The position numbers were made by a program, and so were the translations under genes. The notes under the pieces are model-generated. The model had not been told where the DNA came from. It saw only the letters and a list, made by a program, of their open reading frames with translations, and did no database searches. From an uncultured beta proteobacterium (GTDB lineage Bacteria; Pseudomonadota; Gammaproteobacteria; Burkholderiales; Burkholderiaceae), in the NCBI GenBank assembly GCA_903900805.1, contig CAIUOP010000062.1:56920-120919 (forward strand): a DNA stretch of 64,000 nucleotides, in the 5' to 3' direction. This document shows positions 1-9,793 of this stretch, in pieces (within the stretch, counting starts at the first letter, position 1; each line of letters starts with the position of its first letter).

Positions 1-1347
1 GCCAATTGGGATATATACCGCAATCAGGACAACTGTCATTGCCAAAATAGGGCTACCTAGCTCGCGAGCAGCTATCAAAGACGCCTCTAGCGGAGATTTG
101 CCTTCCTTCATATGGCGATCGACGTTTTCGACCACGATGATGGCATCGTCAACTACCAGACCAATTGCTAAAACTAGGGCCAAGAGAGTCAGTAAATTAA
201 TTGAGTAGCCCAGCACCTGCATTAAAAAGAATGTACCAATCAGAGAGAGTGGCATAGCAATCACTGGTACAGCAACCGCACGCATGCTACCCAAGAAAAG
301 ATATATCACTGCCGTCACAATTACTAAGGCCTCAATCAATGTCAACACTACTTCGTCAATAGAGCTAGTAATAAATTTAGTAGAGTCATACACGATCTTG
401 CCAGTCATGCCGATTGGTAGCTGCTGCTGAATAGGGGGGACTGCGTCTCTTACACGCTGTGCAACATCCAATAAATTAGCCTGAGGAGCAACCTTGATGC
501 CAATAAATACAGACCTCTTGCCACTAAAAGCTACATTGGTGTTGTAATCCTCAGAACCCAAGGAGACTGTTGCTACTTGATCTAAGTAGACAATATTGAC
601 GCCATCTTTTTTAACAACTAGCTTACGAAATTCCTCTAAGGTATGCAAGTCCGTGCCAGCGACCAAATCGACGGCAACCATATCACCTTTAGTGCTCCCC
701 ACTGCTGACAAATAGTTATTTGCAGACATTGCAGAAAATACATCGTCAGCACCAATACCAAGCCCAGCCATCTTCTCGCGATCTAGCCATGCACGTAGTG
801 CAAATTTTCTACCCCCAATAATTTCAGCGTTCTGTACACCCTCAACTGAATCTAGTTTTGGCTTTACAACCCGCAATAAATAATCAGTGATCGCATTATT
901 GGGTAACTGATCGCTATAGAAGCCCATATACATCGCTGCAGTGGACTGCCCAATCTGAACTGTCAATACAGGCTGCTGAGCCTGGGGTGGCAGTTGATTT
1001 TTAACTGCGCTAATTTGCGTCTGAATCTGGGTTAATGCTGAGTTTGAGTCGTAGTTCAACTTCAAGGTTGCGGTAATTGTGGATATACCGCTTACGCTAG
1101 CTGAGGATAAATAATCAATGCCTTGTGCCTGTGCAATAGAGGCTTCAAGTGGCTGCGTAATAAAACCTGCAATCGTTTCTGGATCTGCACCATAGTAAGC
1201 AGTGCTGATCGTAACAATCGCATTCTGCGTTTGTGGATACTGGTTAACCGGCAAGGAACCAATTGCTTTCAAACCAAACACAAGCACGAGTGCGCTCACT
1301 ACCAATGAAAGCACTGGCCTGCGAATGAAGATATCAGTCCAATTCAT
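1..1347 (-). CDS. RND efflux pump inner-membrane permease (AcrB/HAE1 family), N-terminal part only
   Basis: The reading frame starts at ATG 1347 and stays open to the left window edge, so only about the first 449 residues are present; an intact RND pump has about 1,030-1,060. The protein begins MNWTDIFIRRPVLSLVVSAL, the typical first transmembrane helix of HAE1 pumps, followed by the conserved segment with LPVNQYPQ. It would be the proton-driven exporter of a tripartite efflux pump in the inner membrane. It lies 7 bp after the adaptor gene and third in an operon (outer-membrane factor, adaptor, pump). The substrate cannot be told from sequence. Confidence 0.93.
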   Translation of the reverse strand, partial: MNWTDIFIRRPVLSLVVSALVLVFGLKAIGSLPVNQYPQTQNAIVTISTAYYGADPETIAGFITQPLEASIAQAQGIDYLSSASVSGISTITATLKLNYDSNSALTQIQTQISAVKNQLPPQAQQPVLTVQIGQSTAAMYMGFYSDQLPNNAITDYLLRVVKPKLDSVEGVQNAEIIGGRKFALRAWLDREKMAGLGIGADDVFSAMSANNYLSAVGSTKGDMVAVDLVAGTDLHTLEEFRKLVVKKDGVNIVYLDQVATVSLGSEDYNTNVAFSGKRSVFIGIKVAPQANLLDVAQRVRDAVPPIQQQLPIGMTGKIVYDSTKFITSSIDEVVLTLIEALVIVTAVIYLFLGSMRAVAVPVIAMPLSLIGTFFLMQVLGYSINLLTLLALVLAIGLVVDDAIIVVENVDRHMKEGKSPLEASLIAARELGSPILAMTVVLIAVYIPIG

Positions 1348-1354
1348 GGGCTAA

Positions 1355-2686
1355 TTATTCCTGCGGCTTAGGATCAGGTGAATTTGCAGGCTGCACCTTG
1401 TTGTTGATAATAAGTGGTGTGCCGTTCTTAAGCTTTAACTGACCACTAGTAACTACAGTAGCGCCCTCTTCAACCCCTTTCAGAATCGCTACTTGATCAC
1501 CGCGAGTAGTACCAGTCGTAACGAATACCTGTTGGGCCTCTAATGCTGGATTACCTTGCTTATCTTTCTTGCCGGTAGGCTTGGCAATGAACACCGTTGA
1601 ACCGTAAGGGTTGTAAGTGACTGCTGTTTGTGGCAAGGTGAGTAATTTTACTTGATCACCTAGCTTAATATTTACATTAGCAAACATCCCCGGAAGAATT
1701 TTTTTATCTGGATTAGCAAGCTGTGCTTCAACTTGAATATTCCTAGTATTGGTATCAACTCTTGGACTAACAGCCGTAATCTTGCCTGTAAAACTTGCAT
1801 CTTTAAATGCATCCGTTGTCACAAACACTTCTTGACCCACCTGAATTTGCTGAGCATTACTTTGGGGCAAGTTGAAATCAACAAATATAGGATCTAAAGT
1901 TTGTAATGTTAAAAGCTTATCGCCTGGATTAATGTACTGACCAGGGTTAATAGATACGATACCAACGCGCCCACTAAATGGGGCTGTTAGATTCTTCTTT
2001 GCCACTAATGCGATCTGTGACTCAACCTGTGCCTGCTTAGACTTCGCATCTGCAGCGCTGGTATCAAATACGTTATTACTAATTGCCTGGATTGCTAGCT
2101 GCTGTCTATCGCGCTCATTGATTACTTTCGCAAGATCGGCCATTGCTTTTAGGGATTTAAGTTGTGCAACATCAGATGCGTCATTTAATTTAATTAATAA
2201 ATCGCCTGCTTTGACATCTTGACCAGACTTAATTGGTACGGCGACCACCAATCCGCTAATTTCAGTGCTCAGCTCAACACCTCTAAAGGCACGAACGTTA
2301 CCAACACTACTCAGTTTGGGCTGCCATTCAGAAGGAGAGATGACCATTGTTGAAACTGTCGCTGGAGGTAAGCCCATTCCAGAGACGAAATAATTAAACA
2401 TGTAAGTCTTTAATTGATTAATGCCAAAAATCAAACCCAGTAATAAAAAAACACCGCACAACATGATGGTCATGCGACGCTGCAAGGGCTCCATAGCCAT
2501 GAGCTTTTTGTAGGCCCTTGTAGTACGCCACTTTTGCCCCATGCGGCCCCAAAAGGCTTTTATCTTTTCCCAAAGAGCGATTGCTTTCTCGCGCAACTTC
2601 CACTCCACTGCCTTCAACTTAACCCATACCCATAAGGCAAGAACTAGGGCAATAAGTTTTTTCTTAATTTTTTCCAGAAGTTTCAT
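1355..2686 (-). CDS. RND efflux periplasmic adaptor (membrane fusion protein) with a long N-terminal extension
   Basis: 443 residues. From about residue 105 this is a standard AcrA/MdtA-type adaptor: a lipoyl-like half-motif around 'SGQDVKAGDLL', a short helical hairpin, then the beta-barrel and membrane-proximal domains. It links the pump to the outer-membrane channel. A predicted membrane helix lies near residues 72-93. Ahead of it are about 70 residues rich in Lys, Trp and Leu that look amphipathic and are not part of the usual family. The start overlaps the end of the upstream outer-membrane-factor gene by 23 bp, which suggests translational coupling. No lipobox is present. Confidence 0.9.
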   Translation of the reverse strand: MKLLEKIKKKLIALVLALWVWVKLKAVEWKLREKAIALWEKIKAFWGRMGQKWRTTRAYKKLMAMEPLQRRMTIMLCGVFLLLGLIFGINQLKTYMFNYFVSGMGLPPATVSTMVISPSEWQPKLSSVGNVRAFRGVELSTEISGLVVAVPIKSGQDVKAGDLLIKLNDASDVAQLKSLKAMADLAKVINERDRQQLAIQAISNNVFDTSAADAKSKQAQVESQIALVAKKNLTAPFSGRVGIVSINPGQYINPGDKLLTLQTLDPIFVDFNLPQSNAQQIQVGQEVFVTTDAFKDASFTGKITAVSPRVDTNTRNIQVEAQLANPDKKILPGMFANVNIKLGDQVKLLTLPQTAVTYNPYGSTVFIAKPTGKKDKQGNPALEAQQVFVTTGTTRGDQVAILKGVEEGATVVTSGQLKLKNGTPLIINNKVQPANSPDPKPQE

Positions 2687-4205
2687 TTTGGTCTTTATTC
2701 GCTATGTCTTTTGATTTAAAGGCAGGGCCTTCACGATTCCACCAGCCGCCGCCTAATGCTGTAAATAAAGCTGCGGTATCAGAAAAACGAGTTGCTTGGG
2801 CCGCGACTGATTTCACTTTAGCTTGTTGATACTGATTTTGGTAATACAGAACTGCCAAATAACTGGCGGTTCCCAATTTATATTGTTGCTCAACTAGATC
2901 TAAGGTCTCACTGGCGTAACGCTCTGCATCTGATGCTGCCTTGAGTGCTTGTGCTCCAGTTTCAAGTGCGCGCAATGCATCCGCAACCTCCTGAAAGGCC
3001 TTTAATACTGTGGCTTGATACTGATAAACCGCTTGTTCATAATTAGCAATTGCGCCACGACGCTGAGCTAAGAGTTGACCGCCCTGAAACAAGGGCTGAA
3101 ATATTCCACCGCCAATTGACCACAATGCGGCATTAGGCCCGAATAGATTTGCTGAAGACAGAGCTGCAGATCCAATTGCACCCGTGATATTAAATTGTGG
3201 CAACAAATTTGCAGTAGCAACACCTACCAAGGCATTAGTTGATTTAATCATTGCTTCTGCTGCACGTACATCAGGGCGCTGACGTACCAAGCTTGAGGGT
3301 ACTGAAAGCGGTAGTTTCTCAGGTAAATGTAAATTAGAAAGATCGAACTTCGAAATATTAGCATTACTAGGTAGCTCACCAACTAGCACTGCTAACTGAT
3401 TGCGAGCAAATGCTAAATTACGCTCGTAATTAAATAAATCAACTTGTGAACTTGCCACTAACGTTAGTTGAGAGGTGAGGTCAACTTTATTCACTGTTCC
3501 AATTATTAATTGCTTTTCTGTCATCTCTGCAAAATTAATTTGAGCCTTTAAGATTTCTTCCGTTGCCTGCATTTGTGCACGCAGAGACGCCTCTTTGACT
3601 GCGCCAGTTACAACATTGGCAGTTAATGAAAGATAAGCCCCTTCTAACTGAAATTGCGCAACCTCTGCTTTGGCTCTAGCACCCTCTACAGCTCGCCGTG
3701 CGCCACCAAAGACATCTAACTTATAAGTTACATTGACAGAGGTATTGAAAAGATTGTAAGTATCAGAGCCGTATGGAAGGCCATAAATTGCTGATGGTTG
3801 TAGCTGACGCGTAGCAGTACCACCTAAACCTACTGCTGGAAAATATTGACCACCAATTTGTGCATTGACGTTTTCTTGTGCAGAACGTAAGGCTGCATCT
3901 GCAGCTCCTAAATTGGGATTTTGAACTAAGGCTTTTTTAATCAACGCATCAAGCTCAGGAGACTTATAAAGCCCCCACCATTGCGCTTCTATATCGGCAC
4001 CCACAGTAAATTCTTGTGAAGTGCCACCGGGGACCCCAGGTGCAGTAGTTAATTTTCGCGTCAGTGGGCTATCGGTGTAGCTTGAAGTCTTAGGAGGATC
4101 AGGTTGCTTAAAATCAGGGCCAACCGCACACGCAGATAACAACCCTACACAAATCGAGAGAAGTAAATTTAAACGTAAGGGTGATGCCAATTTCGACAGA
4201 AACAT
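2664..4205 (-). CDS. outer-membrane efflux lipoprotein (NodT/OprM family)
   Basis: About 513 residues from the ATG at 4205. The frame can be extended to a GTG at 4262, but the ATG gives a clean lipoprotein signal peptide with lipobox LLSAC followed by AVGPDFKQP, the signature of NodT-family channel proteins. Two repeated OEP-type coiled-coil/barrel domains follow, with conserved 'RPDVRAAE' near residue 310. It would form the outer-membrane channel of the tripartite pump. It is first in the operon and overlaps the adaptor start. The start choice is inference; an AG-rich stretch lies about 15 nt upstream. Confidence 0.92.
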   Translation of the reverse strand: MFLSKLASPLRLNLLLSICVGLLSACAVGPDFKQPDPPKTSSYTDSPLTRKLTTAPGVPGGTSQEFTVGADIEAQWWGLYKSPELDALIKKALVQNPNLGAADAALRSAQENVNAQIGGQYFPAVGLGGTATRQLQPSAIYGLPYGSDTYNLFNTSVNVTYKLDVFGGARRAVEGARAKAEVAQFQLEGAYLSLTANVVTGAVKEASLRAQMQATEEILKAQINFAEMTEKQLIIGTVNKVDLTSQLTLVASSQVDLFNYERNLAFARNQLAVLVGELPSNANISKFDLSNLHLPEKLPLSVPSSLVRQRPDVRAAEAMIKSTNALVGVATANLLPQFNITGAIGSAALSSANLFGPNAALWSIGGGIFQPLFQGGQLLAQRRGAIANYEQAVYQYQATVLKAFQEVADALRALETGAQALKAASDAERYASETLDLVEQQYKLGTASYLAVLYYQNQYQQAKVKSVAAQATRFSDTAALFTALGGGWWNREGPAFKSKDIANKDQNETSGKN

Positions 4206-4331
4206 GAATTGCAACAAATATCCTCTTCTATAGGGCCTATTTGAACACAAAAATGTCCTCACAGCGTCGTAAAGTCCTGATTTAAATGCTTAAATTTGTT
4301 TATAGATTTGAGTTAGTGTCAAATCTGAAAA

Positions 4332-6164
4332 TTATTCGACCGTGACACTCTTGGCTAAATTTCTAGGCTTATCAACATCGGTGCCGCGCGCACAAGCGGT
4401 GTGATACGCCAGCAACTGGAGAGGCACTACATGCAAGATTGGTGAGAGATTACCGTAGTGTTCAGGTAGCCTGATGACATTGATACCATCGGCGATAAGG
4501 ATATTTGTATCTTGGTCAGCAAAGACATACAACTTTCCGCCGCGAGCTTTCACTTCCTGCATATTCGATTTGAGCTTTTCAAGTAAGACATCATTAGGCG
4601 CAACCGTCACTACTGGCATCTTGTCGGTCACCAATGCTAGAGGGCCATGCTTTAACTCCCCAGCAGGATAGGCCTCAGCATGAATGTATGAAATCTCTTT
4701 TAGTTTCAATGCACCCTCAAGTGCAATTGGGTAATGCATGCCGCGGCCCAAGAAGAGTGCATTTTCACATTTAGAAAATGCATCGCTCCAAGCAATAATT
4801 TGTGGCTCAAGCGCTAATACTGCATGTAAGGCTTTTGGGAGATGACGCAAGTCTCGAAGCAGCTCTTTTTCTTTTTCAGCAGAAATCTTACCTGCTCGCT
4901 TAGCAAGCGAAACGGCGAGAAGATACAAAGCCAATAGTTGAGTAGTAAAAGCCTTGGTTGAAGCAACGCCAATCTCAGTACCAGCTTTGGTTAAGAAATG
5001 CCAATTCGTTTCACGCACCATTGCGCTACTAGCAACGTTACAAATTGCGAGAGTATATGGGTGCCCCAAGCTCTTAGCATGACGAAGCGCTGCCAAGGTA
5101 TCTGCTGTCTCACCTGATTGAGAAACCACTACGATCAGTGTCTTTGGATTGGGCACCGTGCTTCGATACCGATACTCACTAGCAATCTCTACTTGGGTTG
5201 GAATACCCGCGATATCTTCTAACCAATATTTAGCCACGCACGCAGAGTAGTAGCTTGTTCCGCAAGCCAAAATCAAGATTTGATCAAACGCGTCCCAATC
5301 TTTTAGATTAGCGCCAAATAACTCTGGGCCAAAAGAAGCGATATTAGCCAAAGTATCGCCAATTGCTCTGGGTTGCTCGAAGATCTCTTTTTGCATGTAA
5401 TGCTGATAAGGGCCAAGATCTACAGAGTCAGCCTGCGCTGGCATCGGCTTATGATCTCTTTGTACAGGTGTTCCAGATTGATCAATCACCTGCACACTAT
5501 CAGCCTTCAGAATGGCGACATCACCTTCCTCTAAATACATCATTAAGCTAGCGCGCCCAGCTAAAGCAAGGGCATCTGAGGCTAAAAAGTTTTCATGCTC
5601 ACCAAGAGCCACTACCAGAGGTGAGCCAGCACGAGCGCCCACGAGTGTAGTTGGATTATCTTGAGCGATTACACCAATCGCATATGCACCATGCAATTTA
5701 GGCAAGACTGCCCTTACTGATTGGGCAAGATCCTTTTGACTGCTAGCAACATATTGCTGATGAATCAAATGGGCAATCACTTCTGTATCGGTCTCAGAGG
5801 TAAAAACATAGCCAGCAGCCTTTAACTCTGTGCGTAAGTTTTCATAGTTCTCAATAATGCCGTTATGCACCACTGCGACTAATCCATTAGAAATATGGGG
5901 ATGTGCATTTTGTGTATCTGGCTTACCATGTGTTGCCCAACGTGTATGGGCAATGCCAATAGTGCCAATAAATTCTTTTCCCTGATCAGCCAATTCAGAA
6001 ACACGAGCCGTAGTACGAGCTCTTTCAATGGGGTGCTTAGGGTCATTACCATTAATCAATGCAAAACCACAGGAGTCATAACCACGGTACTCAAGGCGGC
6101 GTAAACCCTCAACTAGAGTAGTAACAATATTTTGATGGGATGCTGCACCAACAATACCGCACAT
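4332..6164 (-). CDS. glmS: glutamine--fructose-6-phosphate aminotransferase (isomerizing)
   Basis: 610 residues, the usual GlmS length. It makes glucosamine-6-phosphate from fructose-6-phosphate and glutamine, the first step to UDP-GlcNAc. After Met comes the catalytic Cys of the N-terminal nucleophile glutaminase domain (MCGIVGA). Two SIS domains follow (e.g. 'CGTSYY' and 'SQSGETADT'), and the protein ends in the conserved 'AKSVTVE' tail. The ATG overlaps the glmU stop by one base (TAATG), so glmU and glmS are translationally coupled and act in the same pathway. Confidence 0.98.
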   Translation of the reverse strand: MCGIVGAASHQNIVTTLVEGLRRLEYRGYDSCGFALINGNDPKHPIERARTTARVSELADQGKEFIGTIGIAHTRWATHGKPDTQNAHPHISNGLVAVVHNGIIENYENLRTELKAAGYVFTSETDTEVIAHLIHQQYVASSQKDLAQSVRAVLPKLHGAYAIGVIAQDNPTTLVGARAGSPLVVALGEHENFLASDALALAGRASLMMYLEEGDVAILKADSVQVIDQSGTPVQRDHKPMPAQADSVDLGPYQHYMQKEIFEQPRAIGDTLANIASFGPELFGANLKDWDAFDQILILACGTSYYSACVAKYWLEDIAGIPTQVEIASEYRYRSTVPNPKTLIVVVSQSGETADTLAALRHAKSLGHPYTLAICNVASSAMVRETNWHFLTKAGTEIGVASTKAFTTQLLALYLLAVSLAKRAGKISAEKEKELLRDLRHLPKALHAVLALEPQIIAWSDAFSKCENALFLGRGMHYPIALEGALKLKEISYIHAEAYPAGELKHGPLALVTDKMPVVTVAPNDVLLEKLKSNMQEVKARGGKLYVFADQDTNILIADGINVIRLPEHYGNLSPILHVVPLQLLAYHTACARGTDVDKPRNLAKSVTVE

Positions 6165-7639
6165 TATTTTTTACCCTTTGCGGTTTTTTTAACGGCCGCC
6201 TTCTTAGTAGCTGTCTTCTTTGCAACGGGTTTTTGGGTTTGCTTCACAGGTCGCTTCCACTGCAAGGAAACTTGTCGAGCTCTTGATACAGTCAACTGAT
6301 TTGCAGGCGCATCTTTTGTCAAGGTCGTGCCTGCGCCTAATGTAGCGCCACGTCCAACGCGCACTGGCGCAACTAACTGCGTATCCGAACCAATAAAGAC
6401 ATCGTCTTCAATAATGGTCTGGTGTTTGTTCACACCGTCATAATTACAAGTAATAGTGCCAGCTCCAATATTGACTCTGGAGCCAACGATGGAGTCGCCG
6501 ACGTAGGACAAATGATTTGCCTTGCTATTGGCTGCAATCTTGCTGTTCTTGACTTCGACAAAGTTACCAATATGGACATCATTTGATAAATCAGCACCTG
6601 GGCGTAAACGTGCATATGGGCCAATCACGGATTGATTGCCTACTTTAGCGCCATCAATGTGACTGTATGCGTGCACCGCTACAGATTTACCAATCACGCT
6701 ATTTCGAATCACGCAGTAAGGACCAACTTTTGTGCCGGCCGCCAAAGTAACGCATCCTTCAAAGACACAGCCAACGTCAATGAAAACATCAGTCCCACAC
6801 TCAAGGGTACCGCGAACGTCAATACGCGCGGGATCTGCAAGCGATACGCCAGCATCCATTAGCTGATGAGCAATATGAAGTTGATGGACTCGCTCTAGGC
6901 TGGCCAACTGGTCGCGGCTATTGATACCAATAGTTTCAAATTCGTCATCCGCTTGTGTAGTGCGAATGGGTACACCATCCTTAACTGCCATCGCAATCAC
7001 ATCAGTTAAATAGTACTCACCCTGTGCATTACTAGCACGCAAAGCTTTAAGCCACTTCTTCAATGCATTGGTTGGCAATACCATAATGCCGGTGTTAATT
7101 TCTTGAATGGCTTTTTGTGCAGCGCCTGCGTCTTTTTCTTCAACGATCTCTTTAACGGAGCCATCTGCATCGCGCACGATACGACCATACCCAGTTGGAT
7201 TAGAAAGATTTTGGGTTAGTAATGCCAAGGCAGAGTCTTGACCACGCACACCATCAGCTAATTTAGCCAACTTACTCAAAGTCTTTTTACTAGTCAGCGG
7301 TACATCACCATACAAAACCAAAGTGGGCTCTTGCAAGTCAAGCTTTGGAAGGGCCTGCAAGAGCGCATGTCCTGTTCCTTTTTGCTCAGCCTGAAGTACA
7401 GTGCTCACTTTGCTAAAACTAGGATCTTCTTTGCTTGTATTGACTAAGAATTCTTTTACGTCAGCAGCGCCATGCCCAACCACCACAATCGGACCAGCTT
7501 TAGTCTGTTTATTTTGTAAAGACAGAGCGGTAATAAGAACATGCTGAAGAAGTGGTTTGCCCGCTAAAGTTTGCAGGACCTTGGGCAAGGCGGATTTCAT
7601 CCGCTTTCCTTGCCCCGCAGCCAATATGACGATATTCAT
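6164..7639 (-). CDS. glmU: bifunctional UDP-GlcNAc pyrophosphorylase / GlcN-1-P acetyltransferase, with a Lys-Ala tail
   Basis: 491 residues. The N-terminal nucleotidyltransferase domain shows [11 protein letters not shown] and the C-terminal half is a left-handed beta-helix of hexapeptide repeats, with 'NFVEVKNS' and '[11 protein letters not shown]' acetyltransferase motifs. It performs the last two steps to UDP-GlcNAc. It is about 35 residues longer than E. coli GlmU; the extra C-terminal part is made almost wholly of Lys, Ala, Thr and Val and resembles a histone-H1-like tail. It overlaps ttcA by 4 bp (ATGA) and glmS by 1 bp. Confidence 0.98.
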   Translation of the reverse strand: MNIVILAAGQGKRMKSALPKVLQTLAGKPLLQHVLITALSLQNKQTKAGPIVVVGHGAADVKEFLVNTSKEDPSFSKVSTVLQAEQKGTGHALLQALPKLDLQEPTLVLYGDVPLTSKKTLSKLAKLADGVRGQDSALALLTQNLSNPTGYGRIVRDADGSVKEIVEEKDAGAAQKAIQEINTGIMVLPTNALKKWLKALRASNAQGEYYLTDVIAMAVKDGVPIRTTQADDEFETIGINSRDQLASLERVHQLHIAHQLMDAGVSLADPARIDVRGTLECGTDVFIDVGCVFEGCVTLAAGTKVGPYCVIRNSVIGKSVAVHAYSHIDGAKVGNQSVIGPYARLRPGADLSNDVHIGNFVEVKNSKIAANSKANHLSYVGDSIVGSRVNIGAGTITCNYDGVNKHQTIIEDDVFIGSDTQLVAPVRVGRGATLGAGTTLTKDAPANQLTVSRARQVSLQWKRPVKQTQKPVAKKTATKKAAVKKTAKGKK

Positions 7640-8544
7640 AAAGGGGGATTATAAGTCCCTTGAATAAGGGTTCCGCAAGCCAATTCGTCTAATTCAGCCT
7701 CATCTATCGCCTTATCACCAGAGGATCTAGCAGCGATGCCAGATAGCTCTGTTGAAATCTCTAAGTTTTGAAAATCAAAAGCCTCCCCATCCATCAAATG
7801 GGATGGCACGATATGGTGCATTGAACGAAAGAGATTCTCTACACGGCCAGGGTGTTTTTTCTCCCAATCGCGCAACATTTCTTTCATGACTTGGCGCTGA
7901 AGATTGGGCTGACTACCGCACAGATCACACGGAATAATTGGGAAATTCATATCCTCTGAATATCGCTCTAGCAATTTCTCGGGAACATAAGCCAAAGGAC
8001 GAATAACAATATGCTTGCCATCATCAGAACGGAGCTTAGGCGGCATAGCTTTTAACTTGCCTGCATAGAACATATTGAGCATCAAGGTTTCCAAGATATC
8101 GTCGCGATGATGCCCTAAGGCAATTTTGGTGGCGCCTAGTTCATCTGCGACGCGATACAAAATACCGCGCCGTAAACGAGAGCATAAACCACAAGTTGTC
8201 TTACCTTCTGGAATAACACGCTTCACAATGCTATAGGTATCTTGCTCTTCAATATGAAACTGGATGCCCAGACTTTTTAAATAGTTGGGAAGTATTTCTG
8301 CTGGAAAGTTAGGCTGCTTCTGATCGAGGTTGACGGCTACGATCTCAAAGTTGATCGGCGCGCGCTCACGTAGCTTCATCAAGATATCTAGCATGGCGTA
8401 ACTATCTTTGCCACCAGAAACACACACCATCACCTTGTCTCCGTCTTCAATCATGCCAAAGTCGCCAATCGCTTGTCCAACTAAGCGGCAGAGTTTTTTC
8501 TCTAGCTTGTTTTCTTCGAAGATAACTTTACGAATATCGCCCAT
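7636..8544 (-). CDS. ttcA: tRNA 2-thiocytidine(32) synthetase
   Basis: 302 residues. The PP-loop motif SGGKDS is at residues 43-48 and two CxxC motifs (CGLC and CDLC) supply the iron-sulfur cluster ligands typical of TtcA. It adds sulfur to C32 in a subset of tRNAs. It lies upstream of glmU with an ATGA overlap and 10 bp after folB, so it belongs to one minus-strand transcription unit. Confidence 0.96.
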   Translation of the reverse strand: MGDIRKVIFEENKLEKKLCRLVGQAIGDFGMIEDGDKVMVCVSGGKDSYAMLDILMKLRERAPINFEIVAVNLDQKQPNFPAEILPNYLKSLGIQFHIEEQDTYSIVKRVIPEGKTTCGLCSRLRRGILYRVADELGATKIALGHHRDDILETLMLNMFYAGKLKAMPPKLRSDDGKHIVIRPLAYVPEKLLERYSEDMNFPIIPCDLCGSQPNLQRQVMKEMLRDWEKKHPGRVENLFRSMHHIVPSHLMDGEAFDFQNLEISTELSGIAARSSGDKAIDEAELDELACGTLIQGTYNPPL

Positions 8545-8554
8545 AACAACTCAC

Positions 8555-8950
8555 TTACGCTTGCTTAATCCGAAATACTTCGACACCAACAGAATGGCAG
8601 TCTGGATAGACATCTGGCTTTGCAGTGCTAACGCGTGCTGCCAATACCTTAGGATGAGCCAGCATTACCGCAACAATATCATCGCAAAATGTTTCTTGAA
8701 GATGAATATGGCCTTTGGAGGCCCGCTCCTTAATCGTTTCACGCATAAAGTCATAATCAACTACTTCATCTAAGTGGTCATTTTCTGGCGTATTCATAGC
8801 CAATGGAATATAGAGATCTACATTGAGAATGACGCGTTGTTCTGCTTTTTTCTCAAAATCATGAACGCCGATGTTGATATAGATTTCATAGTCCCTTAAA
8901 AATAAACGGCGGCAATCAGCTAGGGCGGGATAGGAAAGAATAGCGTTCAT
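8555..8950 (-). CDS. folB: dihydroneopterin aldolase family protein
   Basis: 131 residues, matching the FolB family in length. The start 'FLRDYEIYINIGVHDFEK' fits the conserved N-terminal strand of FolB, and 'VDYDFMRETI' the substrate-binding region. The enzyme cleaves or epimerises 7,8-dihydroneopterin in folate synthesis. It lies between ttcA and a pteridine-reductase-like SDR gene 11 bp upstream, which supports a pterin role for both. Confidence 0.9.
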   Translation of the reverse strand: MNAILSYPALADCRRLFLRDYEIYINIGVHDFEKKAEQRVILNVDLYIPLAMNTPENDHLDEVVDYDFMRETIKERASKGHIHLQETFCDDIVAVMLAHPKVLAARVSTAKPDVYPDCHSVGVEVFRIKQA

Positions 8951-8961
8951 AAATAGTCTAC

Positions 8962-9768
8962 TTAATTTGTCTTAAACATCACATCGCGTGATGATGGTAA
9001 TAAATGTTGGCCACCATCAATATATAAAGTGGTTCCTGTAATGGCGTTTGCTTGTGCCAGAAATACGGCTGCTTTAGCAATATCCTCTGGAGTTGAAGAC
9101 TTTCCTAATGGTGTCATTTGATGTGCTTTCGAAAAGCCATCATTGGTTTGATCCCCAGAGGGCAAAGAAATGCCTGGAGCCAATCCAAGTACCCGTAGAT
9201 GGGGAGCAAAATCTAGAGCCAATATTTCCACTGAGGTTGCTAGCGCAGCTTTTGATAAGGTGTATGACAAATAATCTGGGTTGAGATTAATCAACTTTTG
9301 ATCGAGCAATTGAATGACCGATGGGAGATCTCCGCCGGCCGCTTTGTTTGTATTATTTTTCTGATGCCCAAACATTAACTGAGAGAGCAAAATTGGCGCC
9401 GTCAAATTGACTTGCATATGATTTTGCAAACTTCTAACGCTAAGGGGTGAACTTGAATTAGCCCGATCGTATTCAAAAATAGATGCGCTATTCACTAAGC
9501 AATGTAGATTCGTAAATTGCTTAGTGATGGTGACAAACAGCTTTTTGACAGCAGCCTCGTCTGCTAAATCTGCCTGGAATGCTTGGGATTTAACCCCCAT
9601 CTTCTCGATTTCCCTGACAGTTTCTATGGCCTCTTGTCCGGATCGCCCATAATGAACAGCAACATCCCATCCCTGGCGAGCAAACTGCAAGGCAATTTCC
9701 CGACCAAGGCGCTTGGCAGCGCCAGTCACTAAAACTGCTTTCTGTTGCAGGGATAAGGGTGAGTTCAA
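8962..9768 (-). CDS. short-chain dehydrogenase, pteridine-reductase-like (FolM-type)
   Basis: 268 residues. A Rossmann NAD(P) motif TGAAKRLGREIA is at the N-terminus and the catalytic YxxxK reads 'YLSYTLSK'. The Arg right after the glycine motif is seen in NADPH-dependent pteridine reductases, and the neighbour folB points to dihydropterin or dihydrofolate reduction. The exact substrate is inference; a generic 3-oxoacyl-ACP-reductase-like SDR is the alternative. The start abuts a divergent gene 25 bp away, so both promoters must share or overlap this short gap. Confidence 0.8.
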   Translation of the reverse strand: MNSPLSLQQKAVLVTGAAKRLGREIALQFARQGWDVAVHYGRSGQEAIETVREIEKMGVKSQAFQADLADEAAVKKLFVTITKQFTNLHCLVNSASIFEYDRANSSSPLSVRSLQNHMQVNLTAPILLSQLMFGHQKNNTNKAAGGDLPSVIQLLDQKLINLNPDYLSYTLSKAALATSVEILALDFAPHLRVLGLAPGISLPSGDQTNDGFSKAHQMTPLGKSSTPEDIAKAAVFLAQANAITGTTLYIDGGQHLLPSSRDVMFKTN

Positions 9769-9793
9769 TTAAATTCTCTTAGACTAGCGAGCT

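Noticed and set aside
4205..4262. GTG start for the efflux lipoprotein
   Set aside because: It would place 19 polar residues before the signal peptide; the internal ATG gives a normal lipoprotein leader.
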